A model generated the notes under the pieces. The model was not told the DNA's origin. It searched no databases and worked only from the letters and a program-made list of their open reading frames with translations. The position numbers and the translations under genes were made by a program. DNA of 64,000 nt, taken from positions 568,664 through 632,663 of the forward strand of contig NZ_LNUT01000004.1 of the NCBI RefSeq assembly GCF_001512305.1, in the 5' to 3' direction. Shown here piece by piece: positions 24,554 through 34,219 of this stretch (position 1 is its first letter; each line of letters opens with the position of its first letter). Origin of the DNA: Arthrobacter sp. EPSL27 (GTDB lineage Bacteria > Actinomycetota > Actinomycetes > Actinomycetales > Micrococcaceae).

Positions 24554-27500
24554 GTGGTTTCCCACGACGGCGGTGATTTTCTCCCCAGAACCTTGGCGGC
24601 ATTGGCGGCCCAGACCCGGCCCGCGGACACCTGCATCGGGGTCGACACCGGATCCCGCGACCACTCCGCGGCGCTCCTCGAACAGGCGTTCGGCGCAGCC
24701 AACGTCACCGTCTTCGAGCAGGCCCGCAGCGGCATGGGTGCCGCGGTGCAGGCAGCCCTCGGCACGCTGGCCCCCTGGGGCGGCGCACCCAAGGGTGCCG
24801 GCGCGGCCACCGAGTGGATCTGGCTGCTGCATGACGACGCAGCGCCCGCCCCCGAGGCCCTCGCCGAGCTGCTGCATGCCGTGGAGCGTGCCCCGTCCGT
24901 CACCGTGGCCGGCTGCAAGCAGCTGGACTGGCATGCCGAGCGCCGGCTGATCGACGTCGGGCTCTCCACCAGCCGCTGGGCGGAACGCCTCACCCTCATC
25001 GAGGCCGATGAACTTGACCAGGGGCAGTACGACGGCCGGAGCGACACGTTCGCCGTCAACTCCGCCGGCATGCTGGTCCGCCGGGACGTCTGGGAGGACC
25101 TGAACGGCTTCGACCCCGCCCTGCCCGGCAGCGGCGACGACGTCGACTTCTGCTGGCGGAACCGGCTGGCCGGCCACCGCGTGGTGGTGGTGCCCAGCGC
25201 CCGGATGTTCCACGTTTCGCACCGCCCGCACGCCCTCGGCAACGCGACGGCGGCCCGCAAGGCGCAGGTGCACCTGCGGCTCAAACACGCGGCCGCATGG
25301 ATGGTCCCGCTGCACGCGGCCGGGGCGCTGCTGGGCAGCATCTTCAAACTTGTCCTGAGCATCGCCGTTAAGGATCCGGGGCACGGCTTCTCGCAGCTCC
25401 TGGCCACCATCGGGGCGCTGGGGCGTCCCGCGGCCGTGGTCCGCGGCCGGCGCAACGCCGCCCGGACCCGCCGCATCCGGCGGTCGGTCATCAGGGGACT
25501 GCAGACCCCCCGGCGTGAAGTGTGGGCGCATCGCCGTTCCCTCATGGAGGCCCTCGGGGCTGACGACTCCGGCGACGGCCCTGCCGCCAACGACCCGCTG
25601 GCCGAACAACCCACGGGAGACGCGGCCGACGACTTTGCCGCCCTCACCACCACCGAGCGCGGCTGGGTGGGCAACGGGGCGCTGCTCGCCATCCTCATCA
25701 CCACCGCGGTGTCCCTTGTTGGCCTGCTGAACATCTTCCGCGCCGGCGCCGTGACCGGCGGCGCGATGATTCCCGCCTCACAGCAGCTGGGCGAGATCTG
25801 GAACCACGCCTCAGGGTGGTGGATCACCCTCGGCGCCGGGCTGCCCGGGCACGGCGACCCCTTCGGCTACGTGCTGTGGGCACTCGGTGTCCTGGGCGCC
25901 GGCGACGCCAACGCAGCGGTCGGCTGGATGCTGGTGCTGGCCATGCCGCTCTCCGCCCTCGGCGCCTGGTTCGCCGCAGGGGCCCTGACGCAGCGCCGCC
26001 GCCTGCGCCTTGCGGCCGCCCTCGTCTGGGCCGGCGCGCCGGCCCTGCAGGTGGCACTGAACCAGGGCCGCACAGGCGCGCTGATTGTCCACGTCATGAT
26101 GCCGCTGCTGGTCCTTGCACTGCTGCGGGCCACCGGAACCGCAGCGGGACGGGGCCGCTACGCGGTGCCCGCCCCCGGCGAACGGCGCTTTACCGAGGCG
26201 CCCCCGGCCAAGCCCGGAATCAACGGCACGCCGTCCTGGACCGCCGCCGCCGCGGCGGGGCTGGCCCTGGCTGTCGTCTCCGCGGCGGCCCCCTCGCTGC
26301 TGCTGCCCGCCGCTGTCCTCGTGGCCCTCTGCGGCACCCTGCTGGGCCGCCGCGGCCGCACGGTGTGGTGGGCGCTGCTGCCCAGCCTCGCACTGTTCGT
26401 GCCGTTCGCCATGTCCACCCTTGACCGTCCCCGCGCCCTGCTCGCGGACCCGGGCGTGCCGCTCGGATTCGACGCCGCCCCGCTTTGGCAGCAGTTCCTG
26501 GGCCAGCCGCTGCGTTTCGCTGCCGACGGCGGCCTCACCGGACTGCCGGTGTTCGGCGCCGGATCCGCGGTGCCGTGGGCGCTCCTGCTGGGACTCCTGG
26601 TCGGACTCCCCGCACTGCTCCTGGCCGGGGCCGCGCTGTTCCTGCCGGGCCGGGCTGCGCGCACCGCCCGCGCACTGTGGGCCGCCGCGCTCCTCCTGCT
26701 GGCCGGAGGCTGGCTCAGCAGCCAGGTCGCCACCGGCGCCAGCGCCACCGTGCTGGTCACCCCCTTCACGGGACCGGCCGTCTCGGCCGCCGCCTTCGCC
26801 CTCCTGGGGGCGGCCCTGATCGGCACCGCCGGCCTGCTGGACGCCGCAGACCGGGCCGCCGCGGCAACGGCGGGCCGCAAGGTCCTGGTCCGCGCCACAG
26901 CAGTCACGGCCATGGTCCTCCTGCTCGCCGGCCCGCTCGCCGGTCTCACCGTGTGGGCCGCGCAGAATGTCCTCCCGCCGGCGGCCGGCACCGGCCTGCC
27001 CGGGACAGCATCAGGGGGCTCCGGCTCGCTGGGCACCCCGCGGCTGGTGCAGCCGGCCGAACCCCGCACCCTCCCCGCGACGGCCATCGACCGTGGTGAA
27101 GGACCGGAACAGTCCCGGACCCTGTTGATCTCCACCGGCGAGGACGGAAGCTTTGACGCCACGCTGATGCGCGGCGCCGGCACCACGCTCGACGCCCTCT
27201 CCACCATTGCCGCCGCCCGCCCGGTCATGGGCGGTCCGGGCGAGGAACAAGTCCGGGACGACGACGCCGTGGTTGCCTCGCTCCGCAACGTCGTGGCCAC
27301 GATCGTGGCCGGCCAGGGCGTTGATCCGCGCGGTGAGCTCGAGCAGCTCGGCGTCGGCTTTGTGGTCCTGCGGGCGGCTGACACCGCGGCGGAGCTGACC
27401 GCGAGCCGCATGGACGCCGTCCCCGGGCTGGTTGCCGTCGGCAAGACCGGCGCCGGCTGGCTCTGGCGGATCAGCCCCCTCAACCAGCCGGCGCTCCAGG

Positions 27501-27907
27501 CCGCCGACGTCGCGCATCGGGTACGGATCGTCGACGCCGCGGGCGCCACGGTGGGGCTGGTCCCGTCCCGGACGGTGTCCGCCGACTCGGCGGTCCCTGC
27601 CGGACCGGACGGTCGCCTGGTTGTGCTGGCTGAACGCGCCGACCCCGGCTGGAGCGCCTGGCTCGACGGCCGCCGGCTCACCTCCACCACCTCCGGCTGG
27701 GCACAGGCCTTTACCCTGCCCCCGCAGGGAGGCCAGCTCAGTCTCCGCTACGAAGCGCCCTGGGCCGTCTGGGCGGGCGTTGCCCAGGCCGTCATCATCG
27801 GCCTGACCGTGCTGCTCGCCATCCCCATGCCTGCCCGCCGGCCCAACACCGGCCTCTCCCGGGACGAAGGGTCCCTGCGGAAGGAACGCCACCATGCCCA
27901 GGGATGA
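24554..27907 (+). CDS. giant membrane GT2-family glycosyltransferase
   Basis: The protein of 1117 or more residues has an N-terminal GT2 domain with the donor-binding LLHDDAAP and NSAGMLVRR...GSGDDVDFCWR, then, after about residue 375, 10-12 transmembrane helices and an extracellular C-terminal domain, ending in a final helix and basic tail. It likely builds a surface polysaccharide; substrate unknown. The annotated GTG at 24554 cuts off the first beta strand; the frame extends upstream as VRVTAVVVSHDGG with no ATG/GTG/TTG (ATT at 24524 is the only candidate), and AGGAAG at 24531-24536 has no start codon at the right distance. It overlaps DUF5719 by 14 bases. Confidence 0.85.
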   Translation: MVSHDGGDFLPRTLAALAAQTRPADTCIGVDTGSRDHSAALLEQAFGAANVTVFEQARSGMGAAVQAALGTLAPWGGAPKGAGAATEWIWLLHDDAAPAPEALAELLHAVERAPSVTVAGCKQLDWHAERRLIDVGLSTSRWAERLTLIEADELDQGQYDGRSDTFAVNSAGMLVRRDVWEDLNGFDPALPGSGDDVDFCWRNRLAGHRVVVVPSARMFHVSHRPHALGNATAARKAQVHLRLKHAAAWMVPLHAAGALLGSIFKLVLSIAVKDPGHGFSQLLATIGALGRPAAVVRGRRNAARTRRIRRSVIRGLQTPRREVWAHRRSLMEALGADDSGDGPAANDPLAEQPTGDAADDFAALTTTERGWVGNGALLAILITTAVSLVGLLNIFRAGAVTGGAMIPASQQLGEIWNHASGWWITLGAGLPGHGDPFGYVLWALGVLGAGDANAAVGWMLVLAMPLSALGAWFAAGALTQRRRLRLAAALVWAGAPALQVALNQGRTGALIVHVMMPLLVLALLRATGTAAGRGRYAVPAPGERRFTEAPPAKPGINGTPSWTAAAAAGLALAVVSAAAPSLLLPAAVLVALCGTLLGRRGRTVWWALLPSLALFVPFAMSTLDRPRALLADPGVPLGFDAAPLWQQFLGQPLRFAADGGLTGLPVFGAGSAVPWALLLGLLVGLPALLLAGAALFLPGRAARTARALWAAALLLLAGGWLSSQVATGASATVLVTPFTGPAVSAAAFALLGAALIGTAGLLDAADRAAAATAGRKVLVRATAVTAMVLLLAGPLAGLTVWAAQNVLPPAAGTGLPGTASGGSGSLGTPRLVQPAEPRTLPATAIDRGEGPEQSRTLLISTGEDGSFDATLMRGAGTTLDALSTIAAARPVMGGPGEEQVRDDDAVVASLRNVVATIVAGQGVDPRGELEQLGVGFVVLRAADTAAELTASRMDAVPGLVAVGKTGAGWLWRISPLNQPALQAADVAHRVRIVDAAGATVGLVPSRTVSADSAVPAGPDGRLVVLAERADPGWSAWLDGRRLTSTTSGWAQAFTLPPQGGQLSLRYEAPWAVWAGVAQAVIIGLTVLLAIPMPARRPNTGLSRDEGSLRKERHHAQG

Positions 27908-29603
27908 CACACCCGCCACCACCACCCCGGGTGCACCCGGGCCCGAGGCCTCCGCGCAGGAGCTGCCGGCGTCGCCGGCACGCCGGAAGGCGCTGCCGTC
28001 CGCCGGCCGGCTGGGCGGCGTCCTCACGGCCGTTGTGCTGGTCGCAGCCGGCGGCGGGCTGGTGTCTGCGGCAGCGCTTTCCCCCCAAGACTCAGCCAGC
28101 AGCCGCCCTGTCGAGGCCCCGCTCGCGGCCGTCCCCGCGGGCAGCAGCATCGGCGTCTGCCCGGGCCCGGCCCGGCTGCTCGAAGGCGCCCCCGTGGGCA
28201 CCGACCCGCAGTTCAGCCCCGAGTCCGCCACGGCCCGCAGCGACGTGAACGCTGTGGTGCTGGGTTCCAGCGGCGGTGTCCTGCCGGGCAGCCGCCTTGC
28301 CTCGCTTGCGGGCACCGCACTGGTGGAACTCGCCCCGGCGGCGCCGGAATCCGGCAGCTCTGCCCCGGCCGCGCCGGAATCCGCCAGCTCCGCGCCGTCC
28401 GGGGGGCCTCCCGTCCAGGCCGCCGGTGTGGTCTCCCAGCGCGGCGTCGACGGCGTCAGTGTCCTCAGCGCCGATGCGCAGAACGGGCGGCAGGCGGCCG
28501 CGGGCGCGGTGATGCGCTACGCCGCCGACGACGGCGACCTCCGCGGGTCGGCAGCCGTGGCATGCCAGCAGCCCGCCAACGATCTCTGGCTGGTCGGCGC
28601 GAACACGTCCCTGGGCCGGACGGCCGTGCTGAACCTCACCAACGCCTCCAGCAGCCCGGCCACCGTCAGCCTCGACCTGTTCGGAGCCAAGGGACAGATC
28701 CAGGCCCCGGGCAGCCGCGGACTTCTCGTCGCCCCGGGCACCACACGCTCAGTCATCCTGGGCGGGCTGGCGCCGGGCCAGGAGCGGCTCAGCGTCCGGG
28801 TGCGCAGCGCCGGCGGGCCCGTGGCCGCCGCCATCCAGCAAAGCGTCCTGCGGGGACTGACACCGGGCGGCGTCGAGTTCATTGCCCCCGCAGCGGCCCC
28901 GGCCCTCCGCCAGGTGGTCACCGGCGTCGACATCCAGGATCCGGCCGGGCTGGCGGATCTCACCGGCAAACCCGGCTTCGGGGACGCGGGACCTGCCCTG
29001 CAGATCACCGTGCCGGGGTCTGCCGATGCGGTGGTGGCGGTCAAGCTGTTCGGACGGGACGGCCAGAAGGCCCTGCCGGGCGGCGGGGCCGTCACGGCCA
29101 AGGCCGGATCGGTCACTGAGATTCCGCTCTCCGGGGTGCCGGCCGGGCCGTACACGGTCGCCGTCAGTTCGGACGTTTCCTTCACCGCGGCAGCCCGCGT
29201 CACCCGGGGCCTGGCCGCCGCGGATCCCGTCGATTTCGCGTGGTCCGCAGCTTCGGCACGGCTGGGCAGCCAGCACGTCGTCCCGGTCCCCGGGTCGGGA
29301 GAGCGCCACCTTGTCTTCGGCGCACCCGAGGGCCGTGCAACGATCACCTACACGCCGGTCACGGCGGACGGCAAGATCCGTGCCGCGGCCGCGGCCGACA
29401 TCGCCGGCGGCACCACCGCCTCGATCGCTGTCCCGGCCGAGGTGGAGGGCTCAGCGCTGGTCGGCTACCTCGTCTCCGCCGCGGGGGATCCCGCGTACGG
29501 GGCCGTGCTGGTGCAGCAGGACGGCCGGCCGGACGTCTCCACCGTCGCGATTGCCCCCGGGGCAGCAGGGCAGGAACAGGTCCCGGTGACCCTCGGCTAC
29601 TGA
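27894..29603 (+). CDS. DUF5719 family secreted/anchored protein
   Basis: The 569-residue protein has one N-terminal transmembrane helix (about residues 41-61, LGGVLTAVVLVAAGGGLVSAAA) and a long extracellular beta-rich region with repeated AxLNLTNASSSPATVSLDLFG-like segments. It matches DUF5719, a family found behind the large GT2 glycosyltransferase in actinobacteria. Residues about 145-170 hold an imperfect repeat AAPESGSSAP/AAPESASSAP. Its start overlaps the glycosyltransferase end by 14 bases, so the two are coupled and probably form an envelope complex; that is inference. Confidence 0.8.
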   Translation: MPRDDTPATTTPGAPGPEASAQELPASPARRKALPSAGRLGGVLTAVVLVAAGGGLVSAAALSPQDSASSRPVEAPLAAVPAGSSIGVCPGPARLLEGAPVGTDPQFSPESATARSDVNAVVLGSSGGVLPGSRLASLAGTALVELAPAAPESGSSAPAAPESASSAPSGGPPVQAAGVVSQRGVDGVSVLSADAQNGRQAAAGAVMRYAADDGDLRGSAAVACQQPANDLWLVGANTSLGRTAVLNLTNASSSPATVSLDLFGAKGQIQAPGSRGLLVAPGTTRSVILGGLAPGQERLSVRVRSAGGPVAAAIQQSVLRGLTPGGVEFIAPAAAPALRQVVTGVDIQDPAGLADLTGKPGFGDAGPALQITVPGSADAVVAVKLFGRDGQKALPGGGAVTAKAGSVTEIPLSGVPAGPYTVAVSSDVSFTAAARVTRGLAAADPVDFAWSAASARLGSQHVVPVPGSGERHLVFGAPEGRATITYTPVTADGKIRAAAAADIAGGTTASIAVPAEVEGSALVGYLVSAAGDPAYGAVLVQQDGRPDVSTVAIAPGAAGQEQVPVTLGY

Positions 29604-29650
29604 CCGGGGGAGTGGTGCCGGCCGGGCGCAGTCGTGAAACCGGCGCGGTT

Positions 29651-29683
29651 CTAGTAGCGGCGGTGCTGTCCTAGTAGCGGCGG
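29651..29683. repeat. 20-bp-period direct repeat at a gene end
   Basis: CTAGTAGCGGCGG occurs at 29651-29663 and 29671-29683. The second copy contains the stop codon and last codons of the metallopeptidase gene, so this looks like a small tandem duplication just beyond it. Confidence 0.75.
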
Positions 29684-30168
29684 CGGTAGACGGGGTCCAG
29701 CGACTCCGGCGGCACACCCAGCATCTCTGCCGTGTACTCCACAACGACGTCGTGCACCAGGTCCTGGAGTTCGTCGCGGCTGCCGCAGGCCTGCTCCACC
29801 ACCCTGCGGTACAGGGTGATAACAGGGCCTTCGTCCGGCGTGGCCGGGGTGTAGGCGCCCATCGGGGCGGGGGCGCGGTCCGCGACGAGCTGCTCGAGCC
29901 CGGGCGGAATCTCGTTGACGGCGAAGCGGACGCCGTCCAGCGGTTTGCCCCAGATGTCGTGAAGGCGCTCCGCCGAGTCCAGGACAAAGTCATCGAAGCG
30001 GTCCGACCGGGTGCGGTACCCCGGCAGGGTGGGCAGCATGAGCTCGCCGCGGAGACCGCGGCCGTGCCGGTTCCGCCGCCGCTGCCGGAAGCTCCTCGGC
30101 GCAGCAGGTCCGGCGTCCGTTTCAGCCAAGCGGACCGTAAAACCCGAATCGTGGTGCGATGACTGCAT
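29671..30168 (-). CDS. metallopeptidase-family protein lacking the zinc motif
   Basis: The 165-residue protein has the minimal zincin (PF06262) layout: a basic N-terminus (FRQRRRNRHGRGLRGE), RFDDFVLDSAERLHDIWGKPLDGVRFAVNEIPP and VITLYRRVVEQACGSRDELQDLVHDVVVEYTAEMLG. Family enzymes have HExxH in the last segment; here it reads HDVVVEY, so catalysis by the usual route is not expected. It sits beside whiB2 and DUF3499 as in M. tuberculosis Rv3258c-Rv3260c. TAGAGT six bases before the ATG predicts a leaderless message. Confidence 0.8.
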   Translation of the reverse strand: MQSSHHDSGFTVRLAETDAGPAAPRSFRQRRRNRHGRGLRGELMLPTLPGYRTRSDRFDDFVLDSAERLHDIWGKPLDGVRFAVNEIPPGLEQLVADRAPAPMGAYTPATPDEGPVITLYRRVVEQACGSRDELQDLVHDVVVEYTAEMLGVPPESLDPVYRRRY

Positions 30169-30174
30169 ATCTCG

Positions 30175-30180
30175 ACTCTA
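30175..30180 (-). promoter_or_regulatory. -10 element of metallopeptidase gene, leaderless
   Basis: TAGAGT on the minus strand, six bases (30169-30174) from the ATG at 30168. Confidence 0.55.
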
Positions 30181-30260
30181 AACCCGCCGCATGGTTTACG
30201 CGATATGGGCCGCCCGACCCGCCGTCAGCGTGCCGCCCGGCGTCCGGCGGCCCGGGGGAG

Positions 30261-30266
30261 TAGTCT
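30261..30266 (+). promoter_or_regulatory. -10 element of DUF3499 gene, nearly leaderless
   Basis: TAGTCT with an eight-base gap to GTG 30275; a leader of one or two bases. Confidence 0.4.
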
Positions 30267-30274
30267 GTGATGTC

Positions 30275-30664
30275 GTGGGTGCGATTCGTCTTTGTTCAAG
30301 GTCAGCCTGCCGCAATTCAGCGGTGGCGACTTTGACGTACGTCTATGCCGACTCCACCGCGGTGCTCGGTCCCCTGGCCACCTACGCCGAACCGCACTGT
30401 TACGACCTGTGTGAACAGCACGCCGGATCCCTGACCGTTCCGCGCGGCTGGGAAGTGCTGCGGCTGGCCATGCCGGCCACCCCGGCCGGTCCCGGCCCTG
30501 ACGACCTGCTGGCCCTCGCCAACGCCGTCCGTGAGGCGGCCGCACGGCCCGCCGCGCCCGAGTCCGGCCCGGCCCAGCGCGGTGCGCACGCCGCCCTTGA
30601 AGCTCCGGCCCCGGCCGAGGGGACCCGCCGTGGGCACCTCCGGGTTCTGCGCGAACCGTCCTAG
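30275..30664 (+). CDS. DUF3499 protein (putative zinc ribbon)
   Basis: The 129-residue protein has the family core RLCSRSACRNSAVATLTYVYADSTAVLGPL followed by HCYDLCEQHAGSLTVPRGWEVLRL. Cysteines in CSRSAC and HCYDLC could bind zinc. GTG at 30275 is chosen because the family begins a few residues before RLCSRSAC; the frame is open from 30191. The C-terminal third is low-complexity. Function is unknown; it is an actinobacterial gene usually near whiB2 and the metallopeptidase, divergent here from the latter. Confidence 0.85.
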   Translation: MGAIRLCSRSACRNSAVATLTYVYADSTAVLGPLATYAEPHCYDLCEQHAGSLTVPRGWEVLRLAMPATPAGPGPDDLLALANAVREAAARPAAPESGPAQRGAHAALEAPAPAEGTRRGHLRVLREPS

Positions 30665-30678
30665 CGTGCAACTGGCGG

Positions 30679-30684
30679 TAGGCT
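30679..30684 (+). promoter_or_regulatory. -10 element upstream of Trm112 gene
   Basis: TAGGCT, predicted start near 30691 and a leader of about 56 bases containing a GGGAG ribosome site. Confidence 0.4.
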
Positions 30685-30746
30685 GGGAACTGCAAAATCC
30701 GTAAGCCACCGGCGCCCGCTGCGGCGTCCACCAGGGAGCGTCCACC

Positions 30747-30977
30747 ATGCCGAAGATCAGCCCCGAACTGTTGTCTGTCCTGCGATGCCCCGTGACAGGC
30801 TCCGCGCTGGCGCAGGAGGGCGAGGAACTCGTCGCCGCAACGGCCGGGCCCTCCGGCGAGAAGCTTCGCTACACCATTGAGGACGGCATCCCGCTGCTGC
30901 TCCCGCCGGAACTGCTCCCCGCCGCCGCTGCGGCCCCCTCTTTCCAGCACGACGCCGGCACCACCTCCGGGTCCTGA
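30747..30977 (+). CDS. Trm112 family small protein
   Basis: The 76-residue protein matches the Trm112/YcaR fold: PELLSVLRCPVTGSALAQEG then LRYTIEDGIPLLLPPEL. Bacterial members are small partners or orphan zinc-ribbon-like proteins, in eukaryotes an activator of methyltransferases. Only one Cys (in RCPVTG) is left, so zinc binding is doubtful. In related genomes this gene lies beside phosphomannomutase and manA; here it precedes ahcY, an S-adenosylhomocysteine hydrolase, and may share its promoter. The start follows GGGAGCG. Confidence 0.8.
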   Translation: MPKISPELLSVLRCPVTGSALAQEGEELVAATAGPSGEKLRYTIEDGIPLLLPPELLPAAAAAPSFQHDAGTTSGS

Positions 30978-31050
30978 ATCACCGGCCCATCGTTCCGCCG
31001 TTCGGCACCGAAGTACTTCCAGCCACCGATAAGCACGCACACCGGCCTGC

Positions 31051-31090
31051 CGGACAGCCAGCGCCCGGACAGCCAATTTCCGGACAGCCA
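31051..31090. repeat. three CGGACAGCCA direct repeats, 15-bp period, upstream of ahcY
   Basis: CGGACAGCCA starts at 31051, 31066 and 31081, exact copies at an exact 15-bp period, ending 34 bases before ahcY. Possible operator for a multimeric regulator, or a relic of slipped-strand duplication; the sequence is open in the frame of ahcY without a start codon. Confidence 0.85.
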
Positions 31091-31124
31091 GCTCCAGGGC
31101 CGCCCGCCACAGCAAAGGATTGCC

Positions 31125-32603
<1,479 letters not shown>

Positions 32604-32652
32604 GACGCTCCCGCGCCAGGGCCCCGGCAGCGCCGCGGCGCCTGCGGACAAC

Positions 32653-32695
32653 GAGCCCCGGACCGTGCCCAACCAGCCGGTCCGGGGCTCCTTTT
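32653..32695 (+). terminator. ahcY intrinsic terminator
   Basis: Stem GAGCCCCGGACCG (32653-32665) with CGGTCCGGGGCTC (32678-32690), 12-base loop, then CTTTTG. A 13-bp perfect stem with T-run. Confidence 0.85.
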
Positions 32696-32744
32696 GTAAC
32701 CTGATCGTGCCACGGCCGGGGCCGTGGTGAGCTGCCGCTTCGCT

Positions 32745-32750
32745 TATGCT
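32745..32750 (+). promoter_or_regulatory. -10 element of L,D-transpeptidase gene
   Basis: TATGCT, with a predicted start near 32757 and a leader of about 64 bases. Confidence 0.35.
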
Positions 32751-32820
32751 GGCATGAGGGAACCGCGAGCCCTGAGCTGGGCTTGCAGGCAAAATCTGCG
32801 GGGGAATACTGGAAGTGGCC

Positions 32821-34083
32821 ATGACTGAAGACAGCGGGCACCGGCGCCGGAAGCCGGGACAGCGTCCCCGCAACACCGGGAAAATGCTGGCTGTCCTGGC
32901 CATCTGTGCGGCGGTCGGCGCGGGCGGCATCGGCGTCGCCACCGCCCCCGGCTGGGCCCACGCGGACATGCCCTCGGAGGCCTCGGCACCGATGCGGAAC
33001 GTGTCCGGCCTTGCCGCGCCCGTCGTGAAGCCCGTGGAGCTGGGGGTCACCCCGACCGACGGTGCCAAAGGCGTCAACCCGGCCGCCCCGCCCTCGATCA
33101 AGGCGGTGAACGGCACGGTGAAGGACGTGGTGCTGGTCCCGGCCGCCGGAGGCGACCGTGTCCCGGGGACCACCAGTGCCGACGGCTCCACCTGGACGGC
33201 CGAGGACCCCCTCGAGTTCGACACGAAGTACAAGTACAGCTTCACCATCGTGGACCAGGCCGGGCGTGAGACCAAGAAGGCACAGACCTTCGGCACCGTC
33301 ACCGCGGCCAATGAAGCGGATGCCGCCGTGTACCCGCTGAACGGGACAACCGTCGGCGCCGGCCAGCCCATCGAGATTGTGTTCAGCGAACCGGTGCTGA
33401 ACAAGGAAGCGATGGAAAAGGCGGTCACCGTGACGTCAACCTCCGGCCAGCCCGTGGCATGGCGCTGGTATTCGGACCGCCGCGTCCGGATCCGGCCGGA
33501 AGCGTTCTGGGCGTCCAACAGTGTGATCACCTTGGACCTGAAGCTCTTCGGCGTCGATTTCGGCAACAAGATGATCGGCAACTCCGACTCCACGGTTTCC
33601 TTTAACGTCGGGCCGCAGCGCCTCGCCGTGGTGGACGACATCACCAAGACCATGAAGGTCTACTTCGACGGCCAGCTGGTCAAAACGGCTCCTGTCACGC
33701 TGGGGGGCGCCGACTGGCTCTCGCCGACCGGGTTCGCCGTCATCATGGAGCAGGAACGGACCTCCGACTTCAACGCCGGCAGCATCGGGCTCAAACCCGG
33801 CGACAAGGGCTACTACCCGCCCCTCACCGTCGAATACGCCAACCGGCTCACAAGCTCCGGCGTCTACGTCCACCAGGCCCTCCCCTCCGCGTATGGTGCG
33901 GTGGGCCGCGCCAACGTCTCGCACGGCTGCGTCGGCCTGCTCCCGGCGGACGCCGCCTGGTTCTTCAACAACATGAAGACCGGCGACGTGGTGCAGACCC
34001 TCAACACCGGAGCCCCCGCCGTGGAGCCGCTCGAGGGATTCGGCGACTGGAACATCCCTTGGGCGCAGTACGCCAAGCGCTGA
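32821..34083 (+). CDS. L,D-transpeptidase (YkuD) with Ig-like domains
   Basis: Forms 3-3 crosslinks in peptidoglycan from tetrapeptide stems, outside the membrane. The 420-residue protein has an Arg/Lys-rich start, a signal anchor at about residues 22-44, two Ig-like domains (to about residue 255) and a YkuD catalytic domain with VYVHQALPSAYG and the nucleophile Cys in NVSHGCVGLLPAD (near 375-387). The order matches mycobacterial LdtMt2-type enzymes. ATG 32821 follows GGAAG; a GTG at 32815 in frame is less likely. Confidence 0.93.
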   Translation: MTEDSGHRRRKPGQRPRNTGKMLAVLAICAAVGAGGIGVATAPGWAHADMPSEASAPMRNVSGLAAPVVKPVELGVTPTDGAKGVNPAAPPSIKAVNGTVKDVVLVPAAGGDRVPGTTSADGSTWTAEDPLEFDTKYKYSFTIVDQAGRETKKAQTFGTVTAANEADAAVYPLNGTTVGAGQPIEIVFSEPVLNKEAMEKAVTVTSTSGQPVAWRWYSDRRVRIRPEAFWASNSVITLDLKLFGVDFGNKMIGNSDSTVSFNVGPQRLAVVDDITKTMKVYFDGQLVKTAPVTLGGADWLSPTGFAVIMEQERTSDFNAGSIGLKPGDKGYYPPLTVEYANRLTSSGVYVHQALPSAYGAVGRANVSHGCVGLLPADAAWFFNNMKTGDVVQTLNTGAPAVEPLEGFGDWNIPWAQYAKR

Positions 34084-34145
34084 CGGCGCCGGAATCCGCC
34101 CGCGCCCCACGGGGTGGCACCTCGCCCGCGGCGAGGCTCTGGCGG

Positions 34146-34151
34146 TAGGCT
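34146..34151 (+). promoter_or_regulatory. -10 element of TIGR01906 gene
   Basis: TAGGCT, with a predicted start near 34158 and a leader of about 62 bases. Confidence 0.4.
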
Positions 34152-34219
34152 CGGAAGCAGATATGTAGCGTTGCCGGGCCCCGGCCGGCGGCGCGGACAC
34201 CTACGGAAGCGAAGCTGCA

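Noticed and set aside
30978..31124. SAH riboswitch upstream of ahcY
   Set aside because: I could not fit a conserved SAH-aptamer core; the visible feature is a simple 15-bp tandem repeat.
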